Below are positions 1 through 7,887 of a stretch of DNA of 64,000 nt, piece by piece. The DNA is from Amycolatopsis sp. NBC_01480 (GTDB taxonomy: Bacteria > Actinomycetota > Actinomycetes > Mycobacteriales > Pseudonocardiaceae): the NCBI RefSeq assembly GCF_036227205.1, contig NZ_CP109442.1, forward strand, positions 4,154,001 to 4,218,000, in the 5' to 3' direction. Position 1 is the first letter of the stretch, and every line of letters begins with the position of its first letter. The translations under genes and the position numbers were made by a program. Below the pieces are notes generated by a model that ran no database searches, was not told the DNA's origin, and saw only the letters and a list, made by a program, of their open reading frames with translations.

Positions 1-882
1 GTGACGTTCAACGTCAACCACATCGTCTCCGGCGTCGCGATCAACCTGCTCGGCCTCGGCGTCGCGAAGTACCTGGCGAACCTGATCTTCGCGCCGATCT
101 CCGGCAACCCCCGGCAGTCGCCGCCGGTGCCGAAGTTCGACACCTACTCGGCGTCGGGCCTGTCCGACTGGCTGGGCTCACTGGAGAACGAGCAACGCGT
201 CGGGATCTCCGACGTCGCGGGCATCCTGCGCGGCCTGGTCACCGGCGTCGCGCCGCTGACCATGATCGCGATCCTGCTGGTGCCGATCAGCTACTACCTG
301 CTCTGGCGCACGCGGTTCGGCCTGCGGCTGCGCTCCTGCGGGGAGAACCCGGTCGCGGCCGAGTCGCTGGGCGTGAACGTCTACCGGCACAAGTACGTCG
401 CGATGCTGATCTCGGGCGGTTTCGCCGGCATGGGCGGCGCTTCGCTGGTGCTGCTCAAGGGCGGCGCGGACTACCTGGAGAACCAGACCAACGGCCGCGG
501 TTACATCGGCCTGGCCGCGATGATCTTCGGCAACTGGCGGCCCGGCGGGCTGCTCGGCGGCGCCGCGCTGTTCGGTTACGCCGACGGCCTGCAGCTGGCC
601 GGTGGCGGCGAAGCGGTGCTCGCGCTGCTGTACGGCTCGGTGATCCTGCTGGGCGTCATCGTGGTGGTGCAGTTGTTCCGGCGGCGCTGGCTGGCGGCCG
701 GGCTCGGCGTCGTCGGCGCCGGGATCCTGTACGCGATCTACTGGACGAACGACACGCTGCCCAGCGACCTGATCCCGTACACGGCGCACTTCGTGACGCT
801 GATCGTGCTGGCCGTGGCCTCGCAACGACTACGGCCGCCGAAGGCCGACGGGCAGCCGTACCGGCGGGGTGAAGGCGACTGA
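1..882 (+). CDS. Nucleoside/sugar-type ABC transporter permease (5' partial)
   Basis: The gene is cut by the window edge, so the first codon seen may be internal; about 293 residues remain. The protein is hydrophobic with several membrane segments (for example around residues 80-102 and 205-230). It carries the RSCGENPVAAESLGVNV loop typical of the branched-chain/ribose/nucleoside permease family (BPD_transp_2). It is probably the second permease of a BMP-type nucleoside importer, whose binding protein, ATPase and first permease would lie upstream. The assignment to nucleosides rests on the neighbours: its stop overlaps the cytidine deaminase start by one base, and thymidine phosphorylase follows. 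The family is clear; the substrate is inferred. Confidence 0.85.
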   Translation: MTFNVNHIVSGVAINLLGLGVAKYLANLIFAPISGNPRQSPPVPKFDTYSASGLSDWLGSLENEQRVGISDVAGILRGLVTGVAPLTMIAILLVPISYYLLWRTRFGLRLRSCGENPVAAESLGVNVYRHKYVAMLISGGFAGMGGASLVLLKGGADYLENQTNGRGYIGLAAMIFGNWRPGGLLGGAALFGYADGLQLAGGGEAVLALLYGSVILLGVIVVVQLFRRRWLAAGLGVVGAGILYAIYWTNDTLPSDLIPYTAHFVTLIVLAVASQRLRPPKADGQPYRRGEGD

Positions 883-1277
883 TGACTGTGTCTACTGTGG
901 ACTGGGACGCGCTGCGGGCCGCAGCGGTTTCCGCTGCCGGGCACGCGTACGCGCCGTACTCGGGCCTGCACGTCGGCGTCGCGGGCATCGTGGACGACGG
1001 CCGCCAGGTGACCGGCTGCAACGTCGAGAACGCCTCGTACGGTCTCGGCCTGTGCGCGGAGTGCACGATGGCGGGCCAGCTGCGGCTCTCGGGCGGCGGC
1101 CGGCTCGTGGCCGTCGCGTGCCGCAGCGGCGAGGGCGAGCTGCTGATGCCGTGCGGCCGCTGCCGGCAGATCCTGTTCGAGCTGGGCGGTTCGACGTGCC
1201 TGGTGGACACCCCGCGGGGTGTGCTGCCGATGTCGGAGGTCTTGCCGGACGCCTTCGGACCGGACGACCTGCCATGA
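882..1277 (+). CDS. cdd: Cytidine deaminase
   Basis: A 131-residue cytosolic zinc enzyme that converts cytidine and deoxycytidine to uridine and deoxyuridine. The zinc and catalytic signature is intact: Cys58-Ala-Glu60, then Pro-Cys91-Gly-Arg-Cys94. Cys58, Cys91 and Cys94 bind zinc and Glu60 shuttles the proton. CNVENAS, which contacts the ribose, precedes it. Length is normal for the homotetrameric class. The start overlaps the permease stop by one base and the stop overlaps the deoA start by four, so the three genes are translationally coupled. The product feeds directly into pyrimidine phosphorolysis by the next enzyme. Confidence 0.95.
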   Translation: MTVSTVDWDALRAAAVSAAGHAYAPYSGLHVGVAGIVDDGRQVTGCNVENASYGLGLCAECTMAGQLRLSGGGRLVAVACRSGEGELLMPCGRCRQILFELGGSTCLVDTPRGVLPMSEVLPDAFGPDDLP

Positions 1278-2551
1278 CGTTTGCGGCGGTGGACGTCATC
1301 CGCACCAAGCGTGACGGCGGGCGGCTGAGCGACGAGCAGATCGACTGGGTTGTCGACGGCTACACGCACGGGGTCGTCGCGGAGGAGCAGATGGCCGCGC
1401 TGGCCATGGCGATCTTCTTGCGCGGCATGGACTCCGGCGAGATCTCGCGCTGGACCGGCGCGATGATCGAGTCGGGCTCGCGGCTGTCGCTGGACGTCTC
1501 GCGCCCGACCGTGGACAAGCATTCGACGGGCGGGGTCGGCGACAAGATCACGCTGCCGCTGGCGCCGCTGGTCGCCGCGTGCGGGGCCGCGGTACCGCAG
1601 CTGTCCGGCCGCGGCCTCGGCCACACCGGCGGGACGCTGGACAAGCTGGAGTCGATCCCGGGCTGGCGGGCCGCGCTGTCGCTGGACGAGATCGCGGCGC
1701 AGCTCGACTCCGTCGGCGCGGTGGTCTGCGCGGCGACCGAAGGGCTCGCGCCGGCGGACAAGAAGCTGTACGCGCTGCGGGACGTGACGAGCACCGTCGA
1801 GTCCATCCCGTTGATCGCCAGCTCGATCATGAGCAAGAAGATCGCCGAGGGCGCGTCCGGGCTGGTCCTGGACGTCAAGGCGGGCTCCGGGGCGTTCATG
1901 AAGACGGTCGGCGACGCCCGGGCGCTGGCCCGGACGCTGGTGGACATCGGCACCGCGCACGGCGTCGCCACGGTCGCGCTGATCACGGACATGAACGTGC
2001 CGCTGGGCCGCGCGGTCGGCAACGCGGTCGAGGTGGCCGAGGCGGTCGAGGTGCTCAAGGGCGGCGGCCCGGCCGACGTCGTCTCGCTGACGGTTTCGCT
2101 GGCCCGCGAGATGCTCGCGCTGGCCGGGCTGTCCTCAGTGGACCCGGCGGCGGTGCTCGCCTCGGGTGCGGCGTACGAGACGTGGTGCCGGATGATCGCG
2201 GCCCAGGGCGGCGACCCGTCGGCGGCGCTGCCCGAGCCTTCGCACGTTCACGTGGTCAAGGCGCCTTCTTCAGGCGTGCTGGCCTCGCTGGACGCGTACG
2301 CGGTCGGAGTGGCGGCCTGGCGCCTCGGCGCGGGACGGGCGCGCAAGGAGGACCCGGTCCAGGCGAGCGCGGGCATCCTGTGCCTGGCCAAGCCGGGCGA
2401 GCGGGTCTCGGCCGGCGACCCGTTGCTGGAACTGCACACCGACACGCCCGACGCGGTTCCGTCCGCGCTGGCGGCGCTGGAAGGCGCGTACACGGTGGCC
2501 GACTCGGCGCCCGGTGCCGGGCCCATCGTGCTGGACACGGTTCGTCCCTGA
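1274..2551 (+). CDS. deoA: Thymidine (pyrimidine-nucleoside) phosphorylase
   Basis: A 425-residue enzyme that phosphorolyses thymidine, deoxyuridine or uridine to the free base and (deoxy)ribose-1-phosphate. The phosphate-binding motif KHSTGGVGDK is at residues 82-91 and the family signature SGRGLGHTGGTLDKLESIPG is at 111-130. The C-terminal third is the usual alpha/beta domain. I chose the ATG that overlaps the cdd stop (ATGA); longer readings run through cdd in another frame. It is the last gene of the import-cdd-deoA operon. Transcription probably ends at the two palindromes just downstream. Uracil could be recycled by the upp product and deoxyribose-phosphate by deoC, both in this window. 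Confidence 0.95.
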   Translation: MTFAAVDVIRTKRDGGRLSDEQIDWVVDGYTHGVVAEEQMAALAMAIFLRGMDSGEISRWTGAMIESGSRLSLDVSRPTVDKHSTGGVGDKITLPLAPLVAACGAAVPQLSGRGLGHTGGTLDKLESIPGWRAALSLDEIAAQLDSVGAVVCAATEGLAPADKKLYALRDVTSTVESIPLIASSIMSKKIAEGASGLVLDVKAGSGAFMKTVGDARALARTLVDIGTAHGVATVALITDMNVPLGRAVGNAVEVAEAVEVLKGGGPADVVSLTVSLAREMLALAGLSSVDPAAVLASGAAYETWCRMIAAQGGDPSAALPEPSHVHVVKAPSSGVLASLDAYAVGVAAWRLGAGRARKEDPVQASAGILCLAKPGERVSAGDPLLELHTDTPDAVPSALAALEGAYTVADSAPGAGPIVLDTVRP

Positions 2552-2555
2552 ACCA

Positions 2556-2601
2556 CTCGTGAGTGTTCAGGACGGTTAGAACCGTCATAGCCACTCACGA
2601 G
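2556..2601. repeat. 46-bp palindromic repeat, family A copy 1
   Basis: Inverted repeat starting CTCGTGAGTG and ending CACTCACGAG, with the centre GACGGTTAGAACCGTC. It starts 4 bp after the deoA stop, between two converging genes. It is the least perfect copy, with mismatches in the middle of the arms (TTCAG against ATAGC). Five more copies of exactly the same length occur in the window. There is no T-tract, so if it terminates transcription it does so by the hairpin alone. Confidence 0.9.
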
Positions 2602-2618
2602 CCCTTCAACGCCGAAAC

Positions 2619-2671
2619 GCCGTCAAGGCCTCCTTACCCGCGTAGGACGCGGGTAAGGAGGCCTTGACGGC
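2619..2671. terminator. Long GC-rich hairpin, family B copy 1
   Basis: A perfect inverted repeat with 25-base arms and a 3-base loop, arms beginning GCCGTCAAGGCCTCCTTACC. It lies between the convergent deoA and coiled-coil genes and is probably a bidirectional terminator. It is a repeated sequence: nearly the same arms occur at 18491-18547 and 35193-35233. Confidence 0.75.
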
Positions 2672-2688
2672 AGTTGAGCGGGGCCGGG

Positions 2689-3786
2689 CTACTCCGAGGA
2701 GGAGTCCTCGCTGTCGGAGCCGTTGTTCGACTTCGCGTCGGCCGCGGCCTTGGGGGAGCGGCCGTTGCGCGAGCTGCGACGCGGCTGCCGCGGCGCGGGC
2801 GGCGGCGGGGAGATCTGCTGCACGGCCGGGCCGCCGCCGAGCATCAGCTCCGCGAAGGTGGCCATGGCCTCGTCCAGCTGACCGCCGATGCGGCGCACGG
2901 ACTCGTCGTTGCTGCGGCGCACCAGAGAGTCCACCGAGTCGGTGTCCGGCTGCTTCGCCAGCGTGCCCTCGACCTTGGACAGGCCGCTCTTGAGCGCGCC
3001 GTCGAGGTCGCCGAGCTGCGAGACGAAGCCGTCCTCCACCTTGTCCAGGCGGTTGCCGAGGTCGTCGAGGCGCTGGGTGACGGTCTCGAGCCGGTTGCCC
3101 AGGTTCTCCAGCCGGTCCGAGGAGTCGATCATCTCGCCGGTCTCGGTCAGCGCGGTCTTGAGCGCCTCGGTGCCGGCGCCGATCCGCTCCTTGGTGGCGC
3201 GGTCCAGCTCGTCGACGCGCGAGCGCAGCTCGTGGTCGGCGGTGTCGATGCGCTCGCGCAGCGCGGCCTCGGCCGACTCGACGCGCTCGCGCACCGGGCC
3301 GAGCACCGACTGCGGGATCGACTCGAGCTTGGCGTCCTGCTTGTCCAGGTGCCCGCCCAGCTCGTCGATCCGGCGGTGGATGTTCTGCAGCTTGTCCTCG
3401 AGCCCGTCCATCCGGCCCGCGACGCCCTCGAACCGGGCCGCGACGCCGTCCAGGCGGCCGTCGAGCTGGGCGAACGGCTTCGCCAGCTTGTCGACGATGC
3501 TCTCCACCGCGTGCGTGATCGCCGCGATGGCGTTGTCCTGGGCCTCGAGGCGGGTCATGGCCTCGTCGAGGCGCTCGGCGAGCACGCCGACCTCGGTGCG
3601 GTCGGGCATCTCCGACAGCCGCTTGCGGACCGCGCCCAGCGAGTCGACCGGGGCGAGCCGGGCGTAGATGTCGTCCAGCGCGTCGAAGATCTGCTGCTGC
3701 TCGCTCTCACGCACTTCGGCCGCGCGCACCAGCATGTTGCGCATCCGGTCGAAGGACGGAGCGGCAATCTGGTTGTCAGTGGTCAC
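2689..3786 (-). CDS. Coiled-coil protein of unknown function
   Basis: 365 residues with no signal peptide or membrane segment. Residues about 40-290 are almost entirely predicted coiled coil, with recurring units such as LENLGNRLETV, LDDLGNRLDKV and VAGRMDGLEDKL. These resemble the 11-residue amphipathic periodicity of apolipoprotein-like and polar-scaffold proteins. The tail is different: a proline patch (SPPPPAPRQPRR), a basic stretch, then a very acidic serine-rich end (GSDSEDSSSE). This suggests a long rod with a charged, disordered tail. I do not recognise a named family. A cytosolic scaffold or nucleoid/cell-pole organiser is possible, but this is a guess. A perfect CTTATCGATAAG palindrome lies about 50 bp upstream of the start. 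Confidence 0.75.
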   Translation of the reverse strand: MTTDNQIAAPSFDRMRNMLVRAAEVRESEQQQIFDALDDIYARLAPVDSLGAVRKRLSEMPDRTEVGVLAERLDEAMTRLEAQDNAIAAITHAVESIVDKLAKPFAQLDGRLDGVAARFEGVAGRMDGLEDKLQNIHRRIDELGGHLDKQDAKLESIPQSVLGPVRERVESAEAALRERIDTADHELRSRVDELDRATKERIGAGTEALKTALTETGEMIDSSDRLENLGNRLETVTQRLDDLGNRLDKVEDGFVSQLGDLDGALKSGLSKVEGTLAKQPDTDSVDSLVRRSNDESVRRIGGQLDEAMATFAELMLGGGPAVQQISPPPPAPRQPRRSSRNGRSPKAAADAKSNNGSDSEDSSSE

Positions 3787-3833
3787 TGCGGTGTCCTTCG
3801 TCGGCGGGGAAATGGAAGGGACGTGGGACGAAG

Positions 3834-3845
3834 CTTATCGATAAG
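3834..3845. promoter_or_regulatory. Perfect 12-bp palindrome upstream of the coiled-coil gene
   Basis: CTTATCGATAAG sits in an unusually AT-rich patch within the 211-bp divergent region between the coiled-coil gene and add. It could be an operator or overlap a -10 element. No matching second copy was seen, so this is tentative. Confidence 0.35.
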
Positions 3846-3997
3846 AAAATTGCGCTGCGTGTGGCCCCCGTGAACGTGGGATAACACCCGCGCTACCCGG
3901 ATGGCCGATTCGATCCTTGATCGACAAAGCTGAGGGTTGCCTCGGGGTGGGAAGTTAGGGCCATGTAGGGGAATGACAACGAGGTTACCGTTGAGGC

Positions 3998-5089
3998 ATG
4001 TCAGATGTAACCCCGCTCGGCGCGGAAACCCTGCGCCGGGCCCCCAAGGTCCTGCTGCACGACCACCTGGACGGCGGCCTGCGGCCCGCCACCGTGGTCG
4101 AACTCGCCGAAGCGACCGGGTACGCCGGCCTGCCGACGACCGACGCCGGCGCGCTCGGCCGCTGGTTCCGTGAGGCGGCCGACTCGGGCTCGCTGGTGTC
4201 CTACCTGGAGACGTTCGCCCACACCTGCGGGGTGATGCAGACCGAGGACGCGCTGGTCAGGGTGGCGGCCGAGGCGGTCGAGGACCTGGCCGCCGACGGC
4301 GTGGCCTACACCGAGGTGCGGTACGCGCCGGAGCTGTTCGTCGAACGCGGCCTGTCACTCGATGCGGTGGTTGAGGCTGTGCAGGAGGGGTTCGCCGAGG
4401 GAACACGGCGCGTGGCCGCCGCGGGGGGCCGGATCGTCGTCCGGACGTTGCTCTGCGCGATGCGCCAGCACGCCCGCTCGCTCGAGATCGCCGAGCTGGC
4501 GGTGCGCTACCGCGACGCCGGCGTGGCGGGCTTCGACATCGCCGGGCCGGAGGACGGATTCCCGCCGACCCGCAATCTGGACGCATTCGAGTATTTGCGC
4601 CAGAACAATGCGCATTTCACTATTCATGCCGGCGAAGCGTTCGGCCTGCCCTCCATTTGGGAGGCGATCCAGCACTGCGGCGCGGAACGGCTCGGGCACG
4701 GCGTGCGGATCGTCGAGGACATCAAGACCGATTCGGACGGAACGGTCCACCTTGGACGGTTGGCGAGCTACGTGCGGGACCGCCGGATACCGCTGGAGAT
4801 CTGCCCGACGTCGAACGTCCAGACGGGCACCGTGCCCTCGCTGCCCGAGCACCCGATCGGGCAACTGGCCCGGCTGCACTTCCGGGTCACCGTGAACACC
4901 GACAACCGGCTGATGAGCGGGTGCACGATGACCAGTGAATTCGAGGCGCTGACCTCCACGTTCGGGTTCGGCCTCGACGATCTGCGCTGGTTCACGATCA
5001 ATGCGATGAAATCCGCGTTCCTCGATTTCGACTCCCGGCTCGCGCTGATCAACGACGTGATCAAGCCCGGGTACGCCGCGCTGGGCTGA
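3998..5089 (+). CDS. add: Adenosine deaminase
   Basis: A 363-residue zinc TIM-barrel enzyme converting adenosine and deoxyadenosine to inosine and deoxyinosine. Metal ligands and catalytic residues are visible in the usual order: His21-Asp-His23 in LLHDHLDG, the HAGE box near residue 210 (catalytic Glu), the LGHG histidine near 234, and Asp in NTDNR near 302. Length matches the actinobacterial family. It stands alone with its own upstream region, beside the pyrimidine salvage operon. Its product inosine is a substrate for the purine nucleoside phosphorylase encoded at 56988-57773. Confidence 0.95.
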   Translation: MSDVTPLGAETLRRAPKVLLHDHLDGGLRPATVVELAEATGYAGLPTTDAGALGRWFREAADSGSLVSYLETFAHTCGVMQTEDALVRVAAEAVEDLAADGVAYTEVRYAPELFVERGLSLDAVVEAVQEGFAEGTRRVAAAGGRIVVRTLLCAMRQHARSLEIAELAVRYRDAGVAGFDIAGPEDGFPPTRNLDAFEYLRQNNAHFTIHAGEAFGLPSIWEAIQHCGAERLGHGVRIVEDIKTDSDGTVHLGRLASYVRDRRIPLEICPTSNVQTGTVPSLPEHPIGQLARLHFRVTVNTDNRLMSGCTMTSEFEALTSTFGFGLDDLRWFTINAMKSAFLDFDSRLALINDVIKPGYAALG

Positions 5090-5191
5090 GTTCTGCTGCT
5101 CCCGGACGTGATCGCCAGAACGGCGGTTGCGTCCTTTAGCATGGCCAACTAATGTTCACGATGTAGGAATTGATTCCCATATTTTGAGACG

Positions 5192-6409
5192 GTGACGAAC
5201 ATGGCGCAGGTCGCGGCAGGTGACACGGTACGAGAAAAGCCCAGTTCTCGGCGGTGGCTCATCCTCGCGCTCGGCCTCGCCGCGCAGACCGCGAGCTGCT
5301 CGTTCCTCTATGGACTGCCGTTCCTGGTGCCCGCGATGCGCGCGGCCGACGGGCTGTCGCTCGCCGAGGCGGGCACGGTCGTCGCGGCGCCGAGCATCGG
5401 GCTCCTGCTGACCCTGATCGCGTGGGGCGCGGCTGCGGACCGTTACGGAGAGCGGCTGATCATGGCACTCGGGCTGGGGGTTTCGGGATTACTCCTGGTG
5501 TACGCCGCTGTGTGGCATCACCCGGTTGGCCTACTCTTTGGGGTCTTTCTTGTAGCCGGAGCGTGCACGGCCTCGGTGAACGCGGCGAGCGGCCGGGTCG
5601 TGATGGGCTGGTTCGCGAAGTCCGAGCGCGGCGTCGCGATGGGCATCCGGCAGACGGCGCAGCCGCTCGGCGTGGGCGTGGCCGCGCTGGGGCTGCCGCC
5701 GATCGCCGCGCACTGGGGCTTCCAGGCCGCGATGCTGCTGCCGGCGGTGCTGGCGATCCTGGTCGCGCTGCTGGTCGCCGCGCTGGTGGTCGACCCGCCG
5801 CGCCCGCCGCGCGCGGCCGCGGGGGAGAAGCCGCCTTCGCCGTACCGCAAGCCTTGGCTGTGGCGGGTGCACGGGGCGAGCGCGCTGCTGGTGGTGCCGC
5901 AGTTCGCGGTGTCCGCGTTCGCGCCGGTGTACCTGGTCTCGCAACAGCATTGGAGCCCGTCGGGGGCCGGTGTTTTCCTCGCGGTGGCCCAGGTGCTGGG
6001 CGCGGCGGGACGACTGGGCTCGGGTTACTGGTCGGACCGCGTCGGCAGCCGGCTGCGGCCGATGCGCCAGCTCGCCGTCGCGAGTGTGCTGGTGATGCTG
6101 CTGGTCGCGGTCGGCGACGTGAGCTGGCTGTGGCTCGTGCTGCTCGCATTGGTCCTCGCCGCGGTGATCACGGTCGCCGACAACGGCCTCGGCTTCACCG
6201 CGTCGGCCGAGCTGGCGGGCGTCGCGTGGTCGGGCCGGGCGATGGGCACGCAGAACACCGCGCAGAACATCGCGGCCTCGCTCACCCCGCCGCTGCTGGG
6301 CCTGGTCATCGGGGACAGCCGGTACGCGCTGGCCTTCTGCGTCGCGGCGATCTTCCCGGCGGTGGCCATCGCCGTGGTCCCGGTCCGCGCGGAGTCCGAA
6401 ACGGACTGA
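5192..6409 (+). CDS. MFS transporter
   Basis: 405 residues with about twelve membrane helices. The loop between helices 2 and 3, AAADRYGERL, is the major-facilitator signature (G/A-x-x-x-D-R-x-G/Y-R), and a related GYWSDRVGSR loop occurs in the second half. The substrate cannot be read from the sequence. Two starts are close: GTG at 5192 and ATG at 5201. Neither has a good ribosome-binding site, and an AT-rich TATTTT just upstream fits leaderless expression from the GTG. It follows add on the same strand after 102 bp, so a nucleoside or base substrate is possible but unproven. Confidence 0.85.
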   Translation: MTNMAQVAAGDTVREKPSSRRWLILALGLAAQTASCSFLYGLPFLVPAMRAADGLSLAEAGTVVAAPSIGLLLTLIAWGAAADRYGERLIMALGLGVSGLLLVYAAVWHHPVGLLFGVFLVAGACTASVNAASGRVVMGWFAKSERGVAMGIRQTAQPLGVGVAALGLPPIAAHWGFQAAMLLPAVLAILVALLVAALVVDPPRPPRAAAGEKPPSPYRKPWLWRVHGASALLVVPQFAVSAFAPVYLVSQQHWSPSGAGVFLAVAQVLGAAGRLGSGYWSDRVGSRLRPMRQLAVASVLVMLLVAVGDVSWLWLVLLALVLAAVITVADNGLGFTASAELAGVAWSGRAMGTQNTAQNIAASLTPPLLGLVIGDSRYALAFCVAAIFPAVAIAVVPVRAESETD

Positions 6410-6413
6410 CGGC

Positions 6414-6998
6414 TCAGCGGGCCCGGGCGGCGGAAGCCCTGAGCCCGTCGAGGAAAAACGCCAGGTGCCGGCGCCAGGCGTCCGGAGTGGTGCTGATCGA
6501 TTCGTGGATCAGCTGGGACATCGCGGTGGCCAGTGCGGCCAGATCGGACGGCTCGAAGTCGAGGCGCAGCTCACCGGCGGCCTTCGCGCGGGTGAGGATG
6601 CGCTCGGCGTGCTGGAAGCCCAGACGGCAGGCATCGAGGACGGCGGGGCTGAGCGGGAGCCTCCGGGCGAGCGCGTCGTTCAGGCCGTGGTCCTTGGCCT
6701 GGGTGGAAAACAGGCCCTCGACGAACCGGACGAAGCCCACCCACGGGTCCGGCTCGGCCCAAGCCTGGGTGGCGATCGCGTCCAACGCGGCCAGCTGCGC
6801 GGGCAGGATCGCGTCGTACAGGGCCTCGCGGGTGGGGAAGTGGGCGTACAGCGTGCCGATGCTGACGCCGGCGGCGCGCGCGATCGGCTCCAGCGGCGCG
6901 TCGAGCCCGTGCTCGGCGAACGCCTGGGTCGCGGCGGCGAGCAGCTTGTCACGGTTGCGCGCGGCGTCTACCCGCAGCGGCTTGGATCCGGCGGCCAT
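6414..6998 (-). CDS. TetR-family transcriptional regulator
   Basis: 194 residues. The N-terminal helix-turn-helix is at about residues 28-55 (IARAAGVSIGTLYAHFPTREAL), and the C-terminal ligand domain is typical in size. It is divergent from the SDR gene. Two similar palindromes lie between them, at 7015-7029 and 7057-7072. The simplest reading is that it represses both itself and the SDR gene, relieved by an unknown small ligand. It ends 4 bp beyond the convergent MFS gene's stop. Confidence 0.9.
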   Translation of the reverse strand: MAAGSKPLRVDAARNRDKLLAAATQAFAEHGLDAPLEPIARAAGVSIGTLYAHFPTREALYDAILPAQLAALDAIATQAWAEPDPWVGFVRFVEGLFSTQAKDHGLNDALARRLPLSPAVLDACRLGFQHAERILTRAKAAGELRLDFEPSDLAALATAMSQLIHESISTTPDAWRRHLAFFLDGLRASAARAR

Positions 6999-7014
6999 GT
7001 GGCCATCCTACAAG

Positions 7015-7029
7015 TCGAGGACACCCTCG
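7015..7029. promoter_or_regulatory. Probable TetR operator, site 1
   Basis: TCGAGGACACCCTCG, an inverted repeat of CGAGG/CCTCG around a short centre. It lies 17 bp from the regulator's start codon and matches site 2 in 13 of 15 positions. Confidence 0.6.
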
Positions 7030-7056
7030 GGTTTCGTGATAGCGTCGGCCGGGAAA

Positions 7057-7072
7057 TCGAGGTGACCCTCGA
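7057..7072. promoter_or_regulatory. Probable TetR operator, site 2
   Basis: TCGAGGTGACCCTCGA, the same half-sites as site 1 with 42 bp between starts (four helical turns). It lies about 20 bp upstream of the SDR start, where it would block initiation of that gene. Confidence 0.6.
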
Positions 7073-7093
7073 CTTACTGGGAAGGAATTCGCC

Positions 7094-7819
7094 ATGGCTG
7101 AAGCGAGCCGTCCGACCGCCGTTGTCCTCGGGGCCGGTCCCGGGCTCGGGTTGTCCGTCGCCCACCGGTTCGGGCGGGCGGGTTACGACGTCGCGCTCGT
7201 CTCGCGCACTGACACCCGCCACGCCGATTACCTCGTTTCCCTGGCCGACGCCGGGATCACCGCCGAGGCCTTCACCGGCGACGTCCGGGCCGACGTGCTG
7301 ACCGTCCTCGACACGATCACCGAGCGGTTCGGCACCATCGACTTCGTCTACTACGGGCCCGCGTCGACCGACCCGGACAGCTTTCCCGGGCCCATCACCG
7401 AGGCCGATTCCGCCGCCGTCGCGCGGGCGATGAGCTGGGTGTACCCGGCGGTCGACGTGGTCGGCCGGGTGCTGCCCGGCATGCGCGAGCGCGGGCGCGG
7501 CGGGCTGCTGTTCGCCGGCGGGCTCAGCTCGGTCCGGCCGATGCCCGCGCTCGGCGCCCTCGCCCTTTCGTCGGCAGCGCTGCGGAACTACGCCGTGACC
7601 CTCCACGCGGGACTCGAGGGCACCGGCGTGTACGCGGGGAGCCTGACCATCGGGGGTGTGATTGAGCGCGGTGACATCCACCGGCTGGTGGCCGCCCAGC
7701 CGGCGGAGTTCGGCGACCTCGGCGGGCGCACCCTCGATCCGGACACCATCGCGGACGCGGCGTGGCGGATGTACTCGGACGGCCGCGAAGCCGAGGTCGT
7801 TTTCAGCGTTTTCGACTGA
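7094..7819 (+). CDS. Short-chain dehydrogenase/reductase
   Basis: 241 residues with the Rossmann fold. The nucleotide-binding turn is at the N-terminus (VLGAGPGLGLSVAHRF, residues about 12-27). The usual catalytic Tyr-x-x-x-Lys is not obvious: after the SS pair in LALSSAALRNYAVTL the tyrosine is followed by AVTL, so no lysine sits at the standard place. This marks it as an atypical SDR, possibly with reduced or altered activity. It is probably regulated by the divergent TetR gene. The RBS AAGGAA precedes the ATG. The substrate is unknown. Confidence 0.8.
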   Translation: MAEASRPTAVVLGAGPGLGLSVAHRFGRAGYDVALVSRTDTRHADYLVSLADAGITAEAFTGDVRADVLTVLDTITERFGTIDFVYYGPASTDPDSFPGPITEADSAAVARAMSWVYPAVDVVGRVLPGMRERGRGGLLFAGGLSSVRPMPALGALALSSAALRNYAVTLHAGLEGTGVYAGSLTIGGVIERGDIHRLVAAQPAEFGDLGGRTLDPDTIADAAWRMYSDGREAEVVFSVFD

Positions 7820-7832
7820 GCAGTACCAAAAA

Positions 7833-7870
7833 GCCGGAGGCCGTCCCCGGGATCGGGGACGGCCTCCGGC
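7833..7870. terminator. Rho-independent terminator
   Basis: GC-rich stem with 17-base arms (GCCGGAGGCCGTCCCCG) and a 4-base loop between the convergent SDR gene and the acidic-protein gene. The run AAAAA on its left reads as TTTTT after the hairpin for the minus-strand gene. This makes it a classical terminator for that gene and a hairpin terminator for the SDR gene. Confidence 0.85.
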
Positions 7871-7887
7871 CGGGGAAAACCTCAGGT

